From JBBIQS01 sp037442205 (GTDB lineage: Bacteria; Myxococcota; Myxococcia; Myxococcales; UBA5297): a stretch of 64,000 bases of DNA. This document shows, piece by piece, positions 42,821 to 52,024 of the stretch. Position 1 is the first letter of the stretch. Each line of letters begins with the position of its first letter. The position numbers and the translations under genes were made by a program. The notes beneath the pieces are model-generated. The model did not search any database. It was not told the origin of the DNA and was given only the letters and a program-made list of their open reading frames with translations. The stretch spans positions 21,170-85,169 of the forward strand of contig JBBIQS010000028.1 of NCBI GenBank assembly GCA_037442205.1, in the 5' to 3' direction.

Positions 42821-44254
42821 ATGGAAACCGAGAACATCGTCCGCGACATCGACCCCAAGAAGATCCGCCGCATCCACCTGTTGGGCGTCTGCGGCACCGG
42901 CATGGGCTCCTTCGCCGGAATGCTGGCTGCCCAGGGCTTCGAGGTCAGCGGCAGCGACGAAAACGTCTACCCGCCGATGAGCGACATGCTCAAGGCCTGG
43001 GGCATCCGCGCCATGATGGGCTACAAGCCCGAGAACCTCGACGTCGCCAAGCCCGACCTGGTGATCGTCGGCAACGTGATCCGCCGGGTGAACCCCGAGG
43101 CCACCGCGGTGCGCGAGCGGGGCCTGCCGCACATGAGCTTCCCGGCGGCGCTCGGCGAGCTGTGCATCGGCTCGCGGCACTCGGTGGTCGTCGCCGGCAC
43201 CCACGGCAAGACCACCACCACCGCGATGATGGGCCACCTGCTCGCCAGCGCCGGGCGCGATCCGTCGTTCCTGGTCGGCGGCGTCACCCTCGACTACCAG
43301 AGCAATTTCCGCATCGGGAACGGCAACCACTTCGTCGTCGAGGGCGACGAGTACGACACCGCCTACTTCGACAAGGGCCCGAAGTTCCTCCACTACCGGC
43401 CGCGCTCGCTCATCTTCACCAGCATGGAGATGGATCACGCCGACATCTACCGCGACCTGGCCCACTACCGTTCCTCGTTCGAGAAGCTGGCGGCACTGAT
43501 CCCCGCCGATGGCTTCGTGGCGGTGAGCAACGCCTACCCCGGCGCAGTGGAAGTCGCCCGGACCTCCAAGGGCCGGGTGGAGACCTACGGCCCGGGCGAC
43601 GCCCTGTGGCAGGCGGCAGAGATCACTCACGCCGACGGCGCCGCCACCTTCGAGCTGGTCAAGGGCGGCAAGGGGCTGGGGAAGATGGTGCTGACCATCG
43701 GAGGTCCGCACAACGTCGAGAACGCCCTGGGGGCCATCGCCACCGCCAGCGCCCTTGGCCTTTCGCTCGAGGAGATCGCCCGCGGGCTCAAGAGCTTCCG
43801 CGGGGTGAAACGGCGCCAGGAGATCCGCGGCGAGCCGCGCGGGATCCTCGTCGTCGATGACTTCGCCCACCACCCCACCGCGGTGCGCGAGACGATCGCC
43901 GCGGTGCGGGCGCGCTTCCCCGGGCGGCCGCTGTGGGCGCTGTTCGAGCCGCGCTCCAACACCGCCCGCTCCAACCTGCACCAGCGCGACTACGCCTCCG
44001 CCTTTCACGGAGCCAGCCGCGCCCTGGTGTGCGCCCCGGCGCCGACCGATCGCGTCAAGGAAGGCGAGCGACTCGACGTGAACAAGCTGGTCGGCGACAT
44101 GGAGCGCGCCGGCACTCCGGCGCGCGCCCTGGCCAACGCCGACGAGATCGTCGAGGTGGTGCGCGCCGAGGCCAAGCCTGGCGACCTGCTCCTGGTCATG
44201 TCCAACGGCGCCTTCGGCGGAGTGATCGGCAAGCTCCTGGAGAAGCTTGCTTGA
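42821..44254 (+). CDS. mpl: UDP-N-acetylmuramate:L-Ala-gamma-D-Glu-meso-DAP ligase
   Basis: This 477-residue Mur ligase has an N-terminal Rossmann motif (IHLLGVCGTGMGSFAG), ATP loop GTHGKTTT (126-133), the central EGDEYDTAYFDKGPKF motif and the C-terminal FEPRSNTARS segment that is typical of Mpl and distinguishes it from MurC. It joins recycled tripeptide to UDP-MurNAc with ATP. Start ATG 42821 follows an AGAGGAC site, 10 nt after the hydrolase gene. Its stop overlaps the TTG of the next gene. Confidence 0.9.
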   Translation: METENIVRDIDPKKIRRIHLLGVCGTGMGSFAGMLAAQGFEVSGSDENVYPPMSDMLKAWGIRAMMGYKPENLDVAKPDLVIVGNVIRRVNPEATAVRERGLPHMSFPAALGELCIGSRHSVVVAGTHGKTTTTAMMGHLLASAGRDPSFLVGGVTLDYQSNFRIGNGNHFVVEGDEYDTAYFDKGPKFLHYRPRSLIFTSMEMDHADIYRDLAHYRSSFEKLAALIPADGFVAVSNAYPGAVEVARTSKGRVETYGPGDALWQAAEITHADGAATFELVKGGKGLGKMVLTIGGPHNVENALGAIATASALGLSLEEIARGLKSFRGVKRRQEIRGEPRGILVVDDFAHHPTAVRETIAAVRARFPGRPLWALFEPRSNTARSNLHQRDYASAFHGASRALVCAPAPTDRVKEGERLDVNKLVGDMERAGTPARALANADEIVEVVRAEAKPGDLLLVMSNGAFGGVIGKLLEKLA

Positions 44255-44727
44255 CCCGATTCCTCCCGCTCTCGGCAGCCCTGGCGGCGCTCTCCTGCGC
44301 CACCGCCGGGGCCACCGGCGCCGAGGCCCTCGAGCTCGGGCCGGCGGCCATCCGCGAGCTGTCGGTTCCGGGAAAAGTCACCCTGGTGGTCTGCTTCGCG
44401 AGCTGGTCCGACGGCGCCAAGGTGGCGTTGCCGCCGCTGGCGCAGCTCGCCGAGAGCCACAGCGCCGCGCTCGCAGTGAAGGCCCTGGCCGTCGACGAGG
44501 ATCAACGCCTGGTGCCGCCCTTCCTGGAGCAGCTCGGGATCCGTTGGGATTACTCCCCCGATCCGGGAGGCGCGCATTGCCGAGGGCTGGGGCTGCAGAG
44601 CGTTCCCGGCGTGCTGGTGGTCGATGCCACCGGAGCGCGACAGGGCAGCTTGGAAGGCCATGGCGCCGACGTCGCCCAGCGTTCGGAGAAGCTGGCGCGG
44701 GAGCTGATCGGCGAGCCGCATCGATAG
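44251..44727 (+). CDS. Exported thioredoxin-fold protein lacking the CXXC motif
   Basis: This 158-residue protein starts at TTG 44251 (TTGA overlap with mpl). It has a signal (RFLPLSAALAALSCATAG) with a possible lipobox at Cys16. The body follows TlpA/thioredoxin order (VTLVVCFASWSDGAKVALPPL, then VPGVLVVDATG), but the WCxxC position reads WSDGA, so dithiol exchange is lost. It may bind a partner or ligand. Coupling to mpl hints at an envelope role. Confidence 0.72.
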   Translation: MTRFLPLSAALAALSCATAGATGAEALELGPAAIRELSVPGKVTLVVCFASWSDGAKVALPPLAQLAESHSAALAVKALAVDEDQRLVPPFLEQLGIRWDYSPDPGGAHCRGLGLQSVPGVLVVDATGARQGSLEGHGADVAQRSEKLARELIGEPHR

Positions 44728-44739
44728 CTGACGACCGGC

Positions 44740-47700
44740 TCAGGGCGGCGCCTGCACGCCTTCCCAGGTCGGCCTCTCGGCCTCTCGTCGCGTCGGCCTC
44801 TCCGCCGGCTCGAGCAACTCCTCGGGCAGGCCCAGCGCGATCGGGAAGCCCTGGAACACCTCGCGGGCGTAGAGCCCCGCCCTGCCCTGCTCCCGCCCCA
44901 GCCGCAGCCGGGCGCCGGTGAAGAGCTCGCCCACCCGCGCGCCGGGATTCTCAAACGGCACCTCGATGAAGGTGTCTGCCCAGGCGCGCTCTCCCGCCAG
45001 ATCCGGCGCCCGCTCCGCCATCGGAGTCACCAGCCGCGGGACCATCGCCACCACCCACCGCTCTCCGAGCCTCCGGGCAAAGGCCACCAGCCGATCGGCG
45101 CGCTCGCCGTCGACCCGCAGCGGCAGGTAATCGCCCCGCTGGAACAGGTCCGAGAGCCGCCGGCGCAGCCTCAATCCGCGGCTGGTCACGTAGAGCTTGA
45201 TCCGCCCGTCCTCCCAGTGCTCGACCAGGTCATTGACCAGCCCCGGCAGGTCCGCGCCGGCGCGCGCGTCGAGCTCGTCGAGCAGGGCGCTACGGACCTC
45301 GAAGTCCACCGGACGGCGGTTGTCCGGATCCACCAGGCTCAGATCCCACAGCTCGCTGCCCTGATACAGGTCAGGGACCCCCGGCACCGCCAGCTTCAGC
45401 AACAGCTGCGAGAGCGAATTGAGCGCGCCCACCCGCGCCACCCACCGCTGGAACGGCACGAACTCCCGCCAGAAGCGATCCGACCGCCGCGGATCGAGCA
45501 GCGCCGCCACGAAGCTCGAGACCGCCTTCTCCCACTCCTCGTCGGGATTGACCCAGCTCGTGTTCACCTTCGCCTCCCGGGTGGCCTTGAGCATGTAGGC
45601 CTGGACGCGGGCGACGAAGTTGGCCAGGCCCTCGCCGTGCAGCGGCTCATTGGGCCAGGCTCCGAGCAGCGTCTGGTACAGCAGGTACTCCTCGTTGCGA
45701 TCCGGCGCCAGCTGCTCTCCCAGCGCGGACTTGTGGCGACGGTTGAGCCGCGACCACACCGACAGCTTGCGCTTGAGCTCGCCGGGGACCTCGGAGAGCA
45801 CGTCGATCCGCGCCCGCACGTCCTCGCTGCGCTTGGTGTCGTGGGTCGTGGTGGCGGTGAGCGAGGAGGGCCAGCGCTCGGCGCGCTCGCGGTTGGCGGC
45901 GTGGAAGGCCTCGATGCTGGTGCCGAAGAGGTTGGGCTCGGCGCCGACCTCGTTGAGCGAGACCATGCGGTTGTAGATGTAGAAGACGGTGTCCTCCACC
46001 GACTTGGCCATCACCGGGGCGGTGATCTGCTGGACCTTGAAGACGAAGTCCATGCGCTCGGCCAGCGCCTCCGGCGTGCGCCGGCCGCCGCCCTTGCCCA
46101 GCAGCACCTCGCCGATGAAGTCGAAGATCGAGGCGCTGGTGGTCGGGTTGCGCCGCTTGGCCTGGCGCACCGCGGTCTCGATGAAGCGCCGGTCGTGGTC
46201 GTCGGCCGGGGCGCCCTCCGAGAGGTAGGTGCGGTAGACCGGGAAGCAGGCGATGACCTCGATCAGCGCCTTGCGCAGGCTGTTGAGGGTGAAGTCGCGG
46301 GTGCGCCGGTCGTGCTCGCTGACCCGGTTGAGCTGGCGGGCCAGCACGTTGAGCTCGCTGGACATCGAGTCGCCCATCGTCTGCCGCCGCTTCTGGTAGA
46401 CCAGCTCCCGGTAGTCGAGGCGCAGCCCGGTGAAGCGGGTGAAGAGCTCGTCGATGGCCATGGCGTTGGAGGCGTCCACGAACAGGCCGTTGAGGGTGCT
46501 CATGATGTCGTAGCCGGTGGTCCCGTGGACCGCCCAGGTCAGCGGCATCCGCTCCTCGTGCGACAAGATCTTCTCGGCGACCACGAACAGCGGCCGGAAC
46601 AGCGGCGAGCGGCGCCCGCGGGAGGCCTCCTGGCGCAGCCGTTCCCGCAGCCGCGGCACCAGCTCCGCCCACTGGGCCTCGATCTCCGGCGGCAAGAGCC
46701 CGTCGGCCGCCAGCCCCTGGCGCTCGGCGAACAGCCGCCGCCCGATGCTCACCGCCAGCTCCTCCTGCAGCCGGGCGAGGTAGTCCACCGGGCTGAACAG
46801 GCCGTCGGGGTGGTCGATGCGCAGCCCCTGCAGCTTGCCCTCGGCGATGAGCCTGAAGACCAGCCCGTGGGCGCGCTGCATTACCCGCGGGTCCTCCATG
46901 CGGATCGCGGCCAGGCTGTTGATGTCGAAGAAGCGCCGGTAGTTGATCTCCTCGGCGGCGACGCGCCAGTAGGCCAGCCGGTACGCCTGCTCGCGCAGCA
47001 GGCCGTCCAGCAGGTCGAAGCTGCGCGGGTCGCTGGGGTCGCCGTTGAAGCGGCGGACGTTCTCCTCGAGGAAGGCGCGCACCGGGGCCGAGGCCTCGCA
47101 CAGCGCCACGATGCGCCGCTTGACCGCCTCCTTTTCGCGGTGGCGCTCGGCGATGAGCGCCGGGTCAGTCTCCGAGCGGGACGGCAGCTTCTCCACGGCA
47201 GTGACGATCGACAGCAGGTCCTCGAAGTGGACGTCTCCCGGCGGCAACTCGCGGCGCAGCTCCTCCAGCCGATGGGTGAGGATCGCCGGGTACTGGCGGG
47301 GGTTCACCGGGAAGCGCCGGTCGAAGTACTGGATGTGGAAGCCGCCGGCCTCGTAGCACAGCTTGAGCTCGCCCCGCTCCAGCACCGCTCCGTACTGGTC
47401 TCCCAGCAGCGGCAGCAGCACCCGGTTCTCCAGCTCCTCCTTGATCGGCTTCCAGTCGATGTCGAAGTAGTGGGCGTAGATCGACGAGGGGCCGTTCTCG
47501 AGCACGTCCATCCACAGCGGGTTCTCCGACCCGATGGCCATGTGGTTGGGAACGAAGTCGAGCAGGTGGGCCAGGCCGTGCTCGGCCAGCGTGGCGGCGA
47601 GCTGGTCGAGCTGGGCGGCGGTCCCGATCTCCGGGTTGAGCTCGTTCTGATCGACCACGTCGTAGCCGTGCATGCTGCCGGAGGCGGCCCGCAGGTAGGG

Positions 47701-47886
47701 CGACAGGTAGAGGTGGCCCACCCCCAGCTTCGCCAGATAGGGAACCAGCCGGGTCGCGTCGGTGAAGCCGAAGGAGCGGTTGAGCTGCAGCCGGTAGGTC
47801 GAACGCGGGATGAGCGTCAACTTCCGCAGCCGGCTCTCCAGTTGCGCGACGAGCTCCTCGAAGGGGTCGGCGCTCGCCTCATCCAA
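44740..47886 (-). CDS. treY: Maltooligosyltrehalose synthase, long form
   Basis: This 1048-residue GH13 enzyme starts at TTG 47886. It has IPRSTYRLQLNRSFGFTDA near residue 26, DFVPNH (110-115), the nucleophile region GLRIDHPDGLF with Asp358, and further TreY blocks (TNYR-type FFDINSLAAIRME, WPSSLTATTTHDTKRSEDVRARI quoted in part). It converts the reducing end of maltodextrins to trehalose. Usual TreY length is roughly 700-950, so this is long. The TreZ hydrolase needed to release trehalose is not in the window. Confidence 0.92.
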   Translation of the reverse strand: MDEASADPFEELVAQLESRLRKLTLIPRSTYRLQLNRSFGFTDATRLVPYLAKLGVGHLYLSPYLRAASGSMHGYDVVDQNELNPEIGTAAQLDQLAATLAEHGLAHLLDFVPNHMAIGSENPLWMDVLENGPSSIYAHYFDIDWKPIKEELENRVLLPLLGDQYGAVLERGELKLCYEAGGFHIQYFDRRFPVNPRQYPAILTHRLEELRRELPPGDVHFEDLLSIVTAVEKLPSRSETDPALIAERHREKEAVKRRIVALCEASAPVRAFLEENVRRFNGDPSDPRSFDLLDGLLREQAYRLAYWRVAAEEINYRRFFDINSLAAIRMEDPRVMQRAHGLVFRLIAEGKLQGLRIDHPDGLFSPVDYLARLQEELAVSIGRRLFAERQGLAADGLLPPEIEAQWAELVPRLRERLRQEASRGRRSPLFRPLFVVAEKILSHEERMPLTWAVHGTTGYDIMSTLNGLFVDASNAMAIDELFTRFTGLRLDYRELVYQKRRQTMGDSMSSELNVLARQLNRVSEHDRRTRDFTLNSLRKALIEVIACFPVYRTYLSEGAPADDHDRRFIETAVRQAKRRNPTTSASIFDFIGEVLLGKGGGRRTPEALAERMDFVFKVQQITAPVMAKSVEDTVFYIYNRMVSLNEVGAEPNLFGTSIEAFHAANRERAERWPSSLTATTTHDTKRSEDVRARIDVLSEVPGELKRKLSVWSRLNRRHKSALGEQLAPDRNEEYLLYQTLLGAWPNEPLHGEGLANFVARVQAYMLKATREAKVNTSWVNPDEEWEKAVSSFVAALLDPRRSDRFWREFVPFQRWVARVGALNSLSQLLLKLAVPGVPDLYQGSELWDLSLVDPDNRRPVDFEVRSALLDELDARAGADLPGLVNDLVEHWEDGRIKLYVTSRGLRLRRRLSDLFQRGDYLPLRVDGERADRLVAFARRLGERWVVAMVPRLVTPMAERAPDLAGERAWADTFIEVPFENPGARVGELFTGARLRLGREQGRAGLYAREVFQGFPIALGLPEELLEPAERPTRREAERPTWEGVQAPP

Positions 47887-48117
47887 GTTGATCTTCCCCA
47901 GCGGCAGGGCGAGCCGTGGGCAAACGCACCCGCTCGAGCCCCCGCCCTTCGCTCAAGCGCGATTCCGCTCAAGCGTTCGCACCGGCTGCCGGGCGGGGAA
48001 GAGTTCTGCGCGCCAGAATCCCAGCGATCTTGGGGGCGGCCCCGAGGTGTCCCGCGCCGGAGGACGCAGCGGGCCCGGGCGGTTTCCGTGATATTGGGAT
48101 CACTACCAGGAGCCATC

Positions 48118-48546
48118 ATGCCCACGCTCGAAGACGCCATCGCCCTCGCGGTCGCCTCCCATCGCGGGCAGCGCGACAAGGCGGGCCAGCCCTACATCCT
48201 CCACCCCCTGCGCGTGATGCTCCGGCTCGAGACCGACCAGGAGCGGATGGCGGCGGTGCTGCACGACGTGGTCGAGGACGGCCAGGTCACGCTGGCGTCC
48301 CTCAAGAAGGCCGGCTACCCGCGCAGGGTTCTCGAGGCGGTGGATCACCTGACCCATCGCAAGGGCGAGGAGACCTACGCCGAGTATGTGGAGCGCGCGG
48401 CGTCGAATCGGCTGGCCCGCAAGGTCAAGCTCGCCGATCTCGAGGACAACATGGACCTGCGCCGGCTGCCGCGGGTCGGAGAGAAGGAAGCGGCCCGGCT
48501 GGCGAAGTACCGCAAGGCCTGGGAATTCATCAAGCAGCTGCGCTAG
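48118..48546 (+). CDS. HD-domain protein, RelA/SpoT-hydrolase-like
   Basis: This 142-residue protein starts at ATG 48118 behind AGGAG. The motif set AVASHRGQRDKAGQPYILHPLRV, then VLHDVVEDG (His49-Asp50) and LADLEDN (near 109) matches the HD domain of SpoT/MESH1-type (p)ppGpp hydrolases. No synthetase domain is present, so a small alarmone hydrolase or related nucleotide phosphohydrolase is likely. Length matches small single-domain hydrolases. The CDF gene follows 15 nt later. Confidence 0.8.
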   Translation: MPTLEDAIALAVASHRGQRDKAGQPYILHPLRVMLRLETDQERMAAVLHDVVEDGQVTLASLKKAGYPRRVLEAVDHLTHRKGEETYAEYVERAASNRLARKVKLADLEDNMDLRRLPRVGEKEAARLAKYRKAWEFIKQLR

Positions 48547-48561
48547 CGGCTGGAGGAGTCC

Positions 48562-49620
48562 GTGTCGGAAACCCCCTCATCTGCCAGGGCCGTCGCCGCC
48601 GCGCTGGCGGGGAACGTGCTGATCACCGTGGCCAAGTTCGTGGCCGCTTTCGTCTCCGGCTCGGGGGCCATGCTCTCCGAGGCCATCCACAGCACCGCTG
48701 ACGCCGGCAATCAGGTGCTGCTCTTCGTGGGGCTCAAGCGCGCCGCTCGCGCGAGCGATCCCGAGTTCCCCTATGGCTTCGGGGCTGAGCGGTTCGTCTT
48801 CGGAATCCTTTCGGCGGCCGGGATCTTCTTCATCGGCTGCGGGGTCACCGTCTATCACGGCGTCCACGGGCTGCTACACCCCAAGGTCCCGGACATCGGG
48901 CTGGTGACCTGGGTGGTGCTGGGCCTGTCGCTGCTGATCGAGGGCTGGTCGATGTCGGTGGCGCTCAGGACGGCGCTGCAGGCCAAGGGGGCGCGCCCCC
49001 TCTTCGACTACCTGCGCTGCGACGCTGACCCGGCGACGTTGGCCATCCTGCTCGAGGACGGAGCCGCCATCCTGGGCCTGTTCCTGGCGGCGCTGGGCAT
49101 CGTCGCCTCGAAGCTGACCGGCAGCGGCGTCTGGGACGCCGCGGCCTCGACTGCGGTGGGCGTGCTGCTCGGGTTCATCGCCTTCTTCCTGGCCCAGGAG
49201 AACCGCGAGCTGCTGCTCGGCAAGTCGGTCGCTCCCGAACTGGTGGATCGATTCTCTCACCTGGTGGCCCATACCCCAGGCATCCGCCACGTCCACGACA
49301 TCAAGACCCGGCAGCTGACCCCGGAGACTTTCAAGTTCAAGGCCGAGATCACCCTCGACGAGGCCTACCTGGCCCAGAAGCTGGCGGAGGCCATCCCAGC
49401 CTCCGGGGTGCCGGCCTCCGGCGAGGAGCGCACCCGCACTCTCTCGGCGCTGGCCGCGGTCGCGGTGACCTCGGTCAGCGACATCATCGACGAGGTCGAG
49501 GAGCGGGTGACCAGGGAGATTCCCCAGGCCCGGCACATCGACCTCGAGGTGGACCACACCGAAGAGAAGAAGGCGCGGGTGGCCATGAGCCTGTCCAGCG
49601 AGCGCCGCACCCCGGCCTAG
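48562..49620 (+). CDS. Cation diffusion facilitator, SLC30A9-like
   Basis: This 352-residue protein starts at GTG 48562. It has six predicted helices in the first 210 residues. SEAIHSTADAGNQ supplies a helix-2 metal motif (His43, Asp47), and helix 5 has AILLEDGAAILG, the pattern of the ZnT9-like branch where the usual His is replaced. The C-terminal cytoplasmic domain (about 215-345) includes HVHDIKTRQL. It probably exports zinc or another divalent metal in exchange for protons. Confidence 0.85.
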   Translation: MSETPSSARAVAAALAGNVLITVAKFVAAFVSGSGAMLSEAIHSTADAGNQVLLFVGLKRAARASDPEFPYGFGAERFVFGILSAAGIFFIGCGVTVYHGVHGLLHPKVPDIGLVTWVVLGLSLLIEGWSMSVALRTALQAKGARPLFDYLRCDADPATLAILLEDGAAILGLFLAALGIVASKLTGSGVWDAAASTAVGVLLGFIAFFLAQENRELLLGKSVAPELVDRFSHLVAHTPGIRHVHDIKTRQLTPETFKFKAEITLDEAYLAQKLAEAIPASGVPASGEERTRTLSALAAVAVTSVSDIIDEVEERVTREIPQARHIDLEVDHTEEKKARVAMSLSSERRTPA

Positions 49621-49631
49621 AGGAGGACCCC

Positions 49632-50042
49632 GTGCAGTGTCCCAAGTGCAATGCCGAGGCTGGAGCCGGCGAGTTCTGCCCCAGCTGCCTGGCCCAGATC
49701 GCCGCGCCGGCCCTCAAGCCCGACGAGGTCGACGCCAAGGTCGCCAAGCAGGACCAAGAGGAGAAGCTCAAGAAGGCGCAGCAGATGAAGGAGGGCGGCC
49801 GCCGGATGATCCTCTACGCCGGCGCCTTCTTGATGGCGGTCTCGATCGCCGCCGCGGCGCTGGGAATCATCGACCAGCTGCGCTCCCCCGGTTCGAGCGC
49901 CGAGGGAGAGCCGGTGCGGCTCAAGTGCCGCACCAACGCGGACTGCGGTCTGGACCGTTGCGGCCGCGAGATCGCCTGCGCCGATTCGTCGTGCCGCCCA
50001 CTCGCCAGCGCCTGCCCTTCGGCGCCGGCGAACAACAACTGA
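49632..50042 (+). CDS. Zinc-ribbon single-span membrane protein
   Basis: This 136-residue protein starts at GTG 49632. It begins MQCPKCNAEAGAGEFCPSC (Cys3, 6, 16, 19), then a charged helix (KVAKQDQEEKLKKAQQMKEGG) and one membrane helix (about 58-78). The outer tail carries six cysteines (KCRTNADCGLDRCGREIAC, SSCRPLASAC), likely disulfide-bonded. Cys motifs on both sides of the membrane are notable. No family is recognised. It lies 11 nt behind the CDF gene. Confidence 0.7.
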   Translation: MQCPKCNAEAGAGEFCPSCLAQIAAPALKPDEVDAKVAKQDQEEKLKKAQQMKEGGRRMILYAGAFLMAVSIAAAALGIIDQLRSPGSSAEGEPVRLKCRTNADCGLDRCGREIACADSSCRPLASACPSAPANNN

Positions 50043-50072
50043 GCCGGCAAGCTTCGCCCTAGCAGCCTTCGC

Positions 50073-51032
50073 TCACGGGCGCTTCTTGCCCTTCTTGCCG
50101 GTCGGTTTGGCGACCGCCTTGGGGGCTTTCGGCGGCGGAGCGGCGCGCGAGTTCACCACCACCTGGACCTGGGTGAAGGCTTGGTCGGAGGCGACCAGCA
50201 GCTCGCTGGAGCCTTCCTTGCCGGCGGTCAGCATCCCGTCGTCGGCGACCTTGACCACCGCCTCGTCCGAGGACTTGTAGGTGATCTGCGCCCCTTCGAC
50301 CGGCGCCCTTCCCTTGTTGTCTCTGAAGAGCTGGACCTTGAGCGGCGCCTGCTCGCCCGGCTTGAGGACGACGGTGGCGGGAGCGCGAATCAGCCGCACC
50401 TCGGGCAGATCGACCTCGACCGTGGCCTTGGCCAGCGCCGGACCGGACTGAGCCAGCACGAAGAACCTTCCCTTGCCGGTGGCGGTGATCACCCCGTCCT
50501 TGGACAGCGAAATGCCCACCGGCCTGGAGCCGCTGCGAAAGTCGGGGTCGCTGGCCTCGTACTTGATCTCCAGGCCCATCGGCTGCTGGGAGGCGTCGAG
50601 CACCTTGCCGTTGAGCGCGGCGCTGGCGCCGAATCCCTCCAGCTTGAAGATGGGCTCGTCCCCGTTGGACATCAGCTTGCAACGCACCTGGCACTTGGGA
50701 TCGAGCTTCAGCGTCGCCGGCAGGGTCACCTTGGTCGGCACCGTGACCACCATCCCGGCGCAGCTGACGCGCACGTCGGTGCTGCCCGAGCCGTTGGCGA
50801 TCACCGTCCCGTCCTGGCGCACGTCGGCGGCGGAGGTGCTGGTGGAGAGGAAGACGCAGGGCTTGTGCTCGACGGGGTTTCCCTCCTTGTCGAGCACCCT
50901 GACCTTGAGGACCTGGGCGTCACCGGTCGAGGTGAAGCGCAGCTCCTTGGGGAGGACTTCGAGGGTGGCCGGCTTCGGCTTGCAGCCGGTGGCCAGCAGC
51001 GCCAGGGCGAGGATGGGTCGGAGGAGTCTCAT
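50073..51032 (-). CDS. Lipoprotein with Ig-like (BIG2-type) repeats
   Basis: This 319-residue protein has the lipobox ATGC (Cys17). It contains three or so Ig-like segments with the BIG2 pattern (LEVLPKELRFTSTGDAQVLKVRVLD; ISLSKDGVITATGKGRFFVLA; KVADDGMLTAGKEGSSELLVA, quoted in parts), each with a V-x-x-DG-x-(I/L)-T-A-x-x-x-G core. Such domains mediate adhesion or act as spacers in surface proteins. The C-terminus is a Lys/Pro-rich tail (PPPKAPKAVAKPTGKKGKKRP in part). Confidence 0.78.
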   Translation of the reverse strand: MRLLRPILALALLATGCKPKPATLEVLPKELRFTSTGDAQVLKVRVLDKEGNPVEHKPCVFLSTSTSAADVRQDGTVIANGSGSTDVRVSCAGMVVTVPTKVTLPATLKLDPKCQVRCKLMSNGDEPIFKLEGFGASAALNGKVLDASQQPMGLEIKYEASDPDFRSGSRPVGISLSKDGVITATGKGRFFVLAQSGPALAKATVEVDLPEVRLIRAPATVVLKPGEQAPLKVQLFRDNKGRAPVEGAQITYKSSDEAVVKVADDGMLTAGKEGSSELLVASDQAFTQVQVVVNSRAAPPPKAPKAVAKPTGKKGKKRP

Positions 51033-51244
51033 GGCCGCGAATCTTATGCCGGCCAGCGGGCGGCGCGCGAGCGCACGGCATGCCAGCGTCTTGCCAAGCG
51101 CGACCCTGCCGACCTGCGAACGGTCGGCTGCAGATGGCCTTTGCTTTACGCCGCCAGCCCGGGTGGCCATCGTTGCAGCTCAAAGTGCGTCCCGCGCCGG
51201 GCCCCGGGGCTGGCATACTCCGGCTGCATCGAGCGGAGGCCGCC

Positions 51245-51937
51245 ATGTCCAAGCACGACCGTCCATCCGGCAGCAAGAAGAGCGAGCCCTTCAACAACCC
51301 GTTCCAGGGCCTCAAAGCGGAGCTCAAGCGCGCCAAGGCAGAAGCTGCCTGCCCGCTCAGCCGACCGCCGCCGCCGCCCTCGCCTGCCCGGCGCCCGAGC
51401 GCGTCCCCGGGCGACGAGGAGCTCTTCGCCCAGGCGATGTCCGGGGTGGCGCCTCTGGCCGACAACCACCACGGCATCGCTCCGCCCCCGCCGCCGCGCC
51501 AAGCCCACGTGGTCAGCGAGGACGCCGAGGCGCTGGCCAGGCTGAGTGAGCTGGTGTCGGGCGAGGGCCCCTTCGACATCAGCAGCACCGACGAGTTCAT
51601 CGAGGGCGTGGCCCCGGGGGCCGATCGCCGGGTGCTCGAGCCTCTCCGGCGCGGCGAGTTCGCGGTGCAGGGGCACCTCGATCTCCACGGGCTCACCAAA
51701 CCCGAAGCCAAGGAGGCGGTGGACCGCTTCTTCAGCGAGAGCATGCGGACGGGGAAGCGCTGCGTGGTGGTGATCCACGGCCGCGGGCTCAACTCCAAGG
51801 ACCAGATCCCGGTCCTCAAGGGGCAGCTGAGGGTGTGGCTGCAGCGCGGGCGGATCGGCCGCTCGGTGCTGGCCTTCGCCACCGCCCGGCCGCACGACGG
51901 CGGCTCCGGCGCCCTCTACGTGCTGCTGCGCCGCTGA
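51245..51937 (+). CDS. Smr-domain protein
   Basis: This 230-residue protein has a Smr (small MutS-related) domain at about 140-228, with LDLHGLT (Asp146-Gly149) and HGRG (178-181), the two conserved motifs for nicking or RNA binding. The N-terminal 100 residues are Pro-rich and disordered (RPPPPPSPARRPSASPGDE), followed by a short helical part. Stand-alone Smr proteins act in recombination control or ribosome rescue by mRNA cleavage; which applies here is not decidable. ATG 51245 follows GGAGG. Confidence 0.82.
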   Translation: MSKHDRPSGSKKSEPFNNPFQGLKAELKRAKAEAACPLSRPPPPPSPARRPSASPGDEELFAQAMSGVAPLADNHHGIAPPPPPRQAHVVSEDAEALARLSELVSGEGPFDISSTDEFIEGVAPGADRRVLEPLRRGEFAVQGHLDLHGLTKPEAKEAVDRFFSESMRTGKRCVVVIHGRGLNSKDQIPVLKGQLRVWLQRGRIGRSVLAFATARPHDGGSGALYVLLRR

Positions 51938-52024
51938 GGCGCGGCGGGAAAGAGTGGGGTTCCGCCGGATGCGCCACGCCATCCCTTGCCTGGGCTCCCT
52001 CCGTCGGCGATCGGCGCCCGGGCT

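Noticed and set aside
45217..48546. Plus-strand open frame of 1109 codons antisense to treY and running into the HD gene
   Set aside because: Translation is low-complexity Val/Gly/Asp/Gln/Arg; treY on the other strand is unmistakable. Only the last 142 codons, from ATG 48118, are a real gene.
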